Assembly (NCBI GenBank): GCA_046760105.1 | Contig: JBHIDJ010000004.1 | Location: 1 to 64,000, forward strand | Length of the DNA: 64,000 nucleotides | Direction: 5' to 3' | Source: JBHIDJ01 sp046760105 | GTDB taxonomy: Bacteria; Pseudomonadota; Gammaproteobacteria; Acidiferrobacterales; SPGG2 | In this document: positions 61,822 through 64,000 of the stretch, one piece after another | Numbering within the stretch: position 1 is the first letter of the stretch | How the letters are laid out: each line of letters opens with the position of its first letter | Made by a program: the position numbers and the translations under genes | The notes under the pieces: generated by a model | The model's database searches: none | Seen by the model: the letters and a program-made list of their open reading frames with translations, nothing else | What the model was told of the DNA's origin: nothing

Positions 61822-62898
61822 GTGGGCGTCTTAGACAAACTATTTGGCAAAGGTAGACAGCCTGTAATTGGCATAGACGTCAGTTCGTCTGCCTGCAAGG
61901 TGCTCGAGCTCAGCCGGGCCGATGAGCACCTGCGCGTTGAGCGTTATGCGGTTGAACCCCTACCGCAGAATTCTGTTGTCGAGCACGCTATAACCGAGGT
62001 CGAGCAGGTCGCGTCGGCGGTCGAACGTGCGGTAAAGCGCTCGGGGACCCGCTGTAAGCATGCAGCCGTAGCGGTAGCTGGGGCGCATGTGATCACCAAG
62101 ACTATCCGGATGCCGGCCAATCTGAATGACTCGGAGCTACAAACACAAATCGAGATGGAGGCGGATCATTACATCCCGTATCCACTCGATGAGGTGAACA
62201 TGGATTATCAGGTGTTAGGGCCGGCCGAAGATAACGCGGAGGAGCTCGAGGTGTTGATGGCTGCATGCCGCAAGGAAATCGTTGATGATTACGTGGCCGT
62301 CATCCAGGCGCATGGACTGACCCCTGCAGTTGTCGATATCGAGACATACGCCATGGAAAACGCTTATTCGCTTATTGCCCAACACATGCCAGGCGGGGGC
62401 ATGGAGAAGACGGTTGCGATGCTCGATGTGGGCGCGACGACGACGAATATCAACGTGATTCACAACAATCGTTCGGTTTACAGTCGCGACCATACATTTG
62501 GCGGACGTCAATTGACTGAGGAAATTCAAAGACGTTACGGATTGTCGTATGAAGAAGCGGGTCTGGCCAAGAAGCAAGGTGGATTGCCGGATAACTACCA
62601 GACCGACGTGCTTCGCCCATTTATGGAAGCAATGTGCCAAGAGGCCATGCGCGCCTTACAGTTTTTCTATTCCTCGAGCCCCTTCAATAGTGTCGATCAG
62701 TTGTTGATGGCAGGTGGGTGCGCGCAAATCCCAGGGATTGACGAAATGGTCGCCGCGCGCATCGGTGTGCCGGCCATGGTGGCGAATCCTTTTGCGAGTA
62801 TGTCACTCGCTTCGCGCATCAAGCCGCAAATGCTGGCCAACGATGCACCCTCGCTGATGATCAGTTGTGGCCTCGCGTTGCGGAGTTTTGAGCAATGA
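61822..62898 (+). CDS. pilM: Type IV pilus assembly protein PilM
   Basis: 358 residues from GTG 61822. Actin-like ATPase fold: IGIDVSSSACKVLEL at the N-terminus, KTIRMPANLNDSELQTQIEMEADHYIPYPLDEVNMDYQVLG, VAMLDVGATTTNINV and LLMAGGCAQIPGIDEMVAARIGVP. It binds the cytoplasmic tail of PilN and links the inner-membrane platform to the motor ATPases. First gene of pilMNO, overlapping pilN by four bases. Confidence 0.96.
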   Translation: MGVLDKLFGKGRQPVIGIDVSSSACKVLELSRADEHLRVERYAVEPLPQNSVVEHAITEVEQVASAVERAVKRSGTRCKHAAVAVAGAHVITKTIRMPANLNDSELQTQIEMEADHYIPYPLDEVNMDYQVLGPAEDNAEELEVLMAACRKEIVDDYVAVIQAHGLTPAVVDIETYAMENAYSLIAQHMPGGGMEKTVAMLDVGATTTNINVIHNNRSVYSRDHTFGGRQLTEEIQRRYGLSYEEAGLAKKQGGLPDNYQTDVLRPFMEAMCQEAMRALQFFYSSSPFNSVDQLLMAGGCAQIPGIDEMVAARIGVPAMVANPFASMSLASRIKPQMLANDAPSLMISCGLALRSFEQ

Positions 62899-63479
62899 CC
62901 ACGCAGCTCAATCTACTTCCCTGGCGCGAGATGCGCCGCAAGGAGCAGGATCGCCAACTGCTTACAATGGCGATCAGTGCGTGGATATTGATGGGATTGA
63001 TCGTGTTTTACGCGCATCTGCATGTCACTGGACTAATTGACGATCAAAATCGGCGTAACGGGTATCTTAAGCAGGAGATTGCCAAGGTTGATAAAGAGAT
63101 AAAAGAGATCAAGGAACTCAAGAAGCAGCGCCAGGCATTGATCGCCCGTATGAATGTCATCTATGAACTGCAAGGCGACCGCACCCAGATCGTCCATGTG
63201 TTTGACGATCTTGTACGCAAGTTGCCCGAAGGTATCTATTTCAGGACGCTCAAGCAGACGGGTAAGAGTATCGCAGTGAAAGGTGTCGCACAGTCCAACG
63301 CACGCGTGTCGGCACTTATGCGTAATCTCGATGCATCCGAGTGGTTTGCCAGTCCCAATCTCAACATCATAAACGTCAAGGAGGATGGCAATGACCGGGT
63401 CAGCGAGTTTACACTAAAAGTGAAGCAGACATCGAAGGCGAAGACGGATAAGGGACAACAAAAGGGGTCGGGCTCGTGA
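62895..63479 (+). CDS. pilN: Type IV pilus assembly protein PilN
   Basis: 194 residues. The N-terminal INLLPWR-type motif reads QLNLLPWREMRRKEQ, the tail that PilM grips. One membrane helix (LTMAISAWILMGLIVFYAHL), a coiled coil (IAKVDKEIKEIKELKKQRQALIARM) and a periplasmic ferredoxin-like domain follow. It pairs with PilO in the periplasmic alignment complex. Its stop overlaps the pilO GTG. Confidence 0.95.
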   Translation: MTTQLNLLPWREMRRKEQDRQLLTMAISAWILMGLIVFYAHLHVTGLIDDQNRRNGYLKQEIAKVDKEIKEIKELKKQRQALIARMNVIYELQGDRTQIVHVFDDLVRKLPEGIYFRTLKQTGKSIAVKGVAQSNARVSALMRNLDASEWFASPNLNIINVKEDGNDRVSEFTLKVKQTSKAKTDKGQQKGSGS

Positions 63480-64000
63480 CCTTAGATGACCTTAAAAACA
63501 TAGATGTCAATAACATCCCGAGCTGGCCCCTGCCAGTCAAGATTGGCGGCGTTGTAATCGTCGGCCTGCTGATTTTGGCCGCAGGCTTCTGGTTTATTAT
63601 TCGCGGCGAATGGGAGCAGTACGAACAGGCCCAGGCACAAGAGGCAAAGCTAAAGTCTACCTTTGAAAACAAAGTGGCTCTGGCTATCAATTTGACTGCA
63701 TATAAGCAACAGATGGAAGAAATGAGACAGACTTTTGGCAGCCTGCTTCGGCAGTTGCCTGATACGACAGAAGTGCCGGATTTACTCATCGATATTACCC
63801 AGGCCGGACTGGGGCGCGGATTGGAGTTCGTACTGTTTAAGCCGGAGAAAGAAAATCCAAAGGAGTTCTACGCTGAACTACCCATAAGCGTAAAGATAAG
63901 GGGCAATTATCATGAACTGGCCCAGTTCGTGAGCGATGTGGCGGCTCTGCCGCGCATCGTGACTTTCGGGGACATCACGATAGACCATGACAAAAAATCG
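63476..64000 (+). CDS. pilO: Type IV pilus assembly protein PilO (partial, cut by window end)
   Basis: The first 175 codons from the GTG at 63476, open to the end of the window. Seen: TLDDLKNIDVNNIPSWPLPVKI, then a membrane helix (VVIVGLLILAAGFWFII), a coiled coil and the PilO core FGSLLRQLPDTTEVPDLLIDITQAGLGRGLEFVLFKPEKE. It forms heterodimers with PilN under the PilQ secretin. Overlap with pilN is four bases. The C-terminus lies beyond base 64000. Confidence 0.94.
   Translation, partial: MTLDDLKNIDVNNIPSWPLPVKIGGVVIVGLLILAAGFWFIIRGEWEQYEQAQAQEAKLKSTFENKVALAINLTAYKQQMEEMRQTFGSLLRQLPDTTEVPDLLIDITQAGLGRGLEFVLFKPEKENPKEFYAELPISVKIRGNYHELAQFVSDVAALPRIVTFGDITIDHDKKS

Overview
The window looks like a chromosomal segment of a gammaproteobacterium of moderate to high GC. 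The evidence is gene order and family composition: the fmt-def / LysM-dprA-smg-topA block, mrcA facing pilMNO, comM-ubiK next to glnK-amtB, cytochrome c5, mpl, rnd, DsbA and an LpxL/LpxM-type lipid A acyltransferase, which implies an outer membrane. I could not place it to genus. There is no phage, integron, CRISPR array or rRNA operon; one tRNA gene (Arg, CCG) is present.

Layout. 1-16 kb is an accessory-like run of short, mostly single-gene units: a lipid A acyltransferase end overlapping a tyrosine phosphatase, msrA, a frameshifted membrane gene, an SDR, an SMR exporter, an isoprenylcysteine methyltransferase-like protein, an N-carbamoyl-D-amino-acid hydrolase, a three-gene ExbB/TolQ-type cassette of unknown purpose (5.6-7.4 kb), a VOC protein, a MATE exporter, a HAD phosphatase, an AlkA-like glycosylase and an aromatic amino acid decarboxylase. 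16.6-26.6 kb is a minus-strand run def-fmt-rsmB-DUF4390-ntrY-ntrX-trkA-trkH: translation start and rRNA methylation, a two-component system, and potassium uptake. 26.7-33.3 kb is plus-strand LysM protein-dprA-smg-topA-mltA (DNA uptake and processing, supercoiling, murein turnover). 33.3-40 kb mixes repeats with a peroxidase-like gene, YbaK, rnd, mpl and dsbA. 40-48 kb carries tRNA-Arg, cytochrome c5, comM, ubiK and a nitrogen-regulated glnK-amtB operon with a readable sigma-54 promoter and two NtrC-type sites. 48-58 kb holds argS-SPOR, a CHASE2 class III cyclase, and a divergent 1680-residue NHL/TPR/transglutaminase-like exported protein with a TPR partner. 58-64 kb is mrcA with a small partner, facing pilMNO, which runs off the edge.

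The most unusual non-coding signal is a family of dispersed, hairpin-rich repeats (16172-16564 plus, 33309-33643 minus, 39421-39628 plus, with decayed outliers). Their stems end in A-N-G-G-A-N hexaloops, the shape recognised by CsrA/RsmA proteins, and stem bases change in a compensatory way between copies. The other leading candidates for something undescribed are the ExbB-like cassette and the cyclase / giant NHL-TPR-transglutaminase locus. Gene edits worth noting include an NtrX lacking its GAFTGA loop and Walker B acidic residue, an SDR lacking its catalytic lysine, a frameshifted membrane gene and a probable remnant of a TRAP-transporter binding protein.
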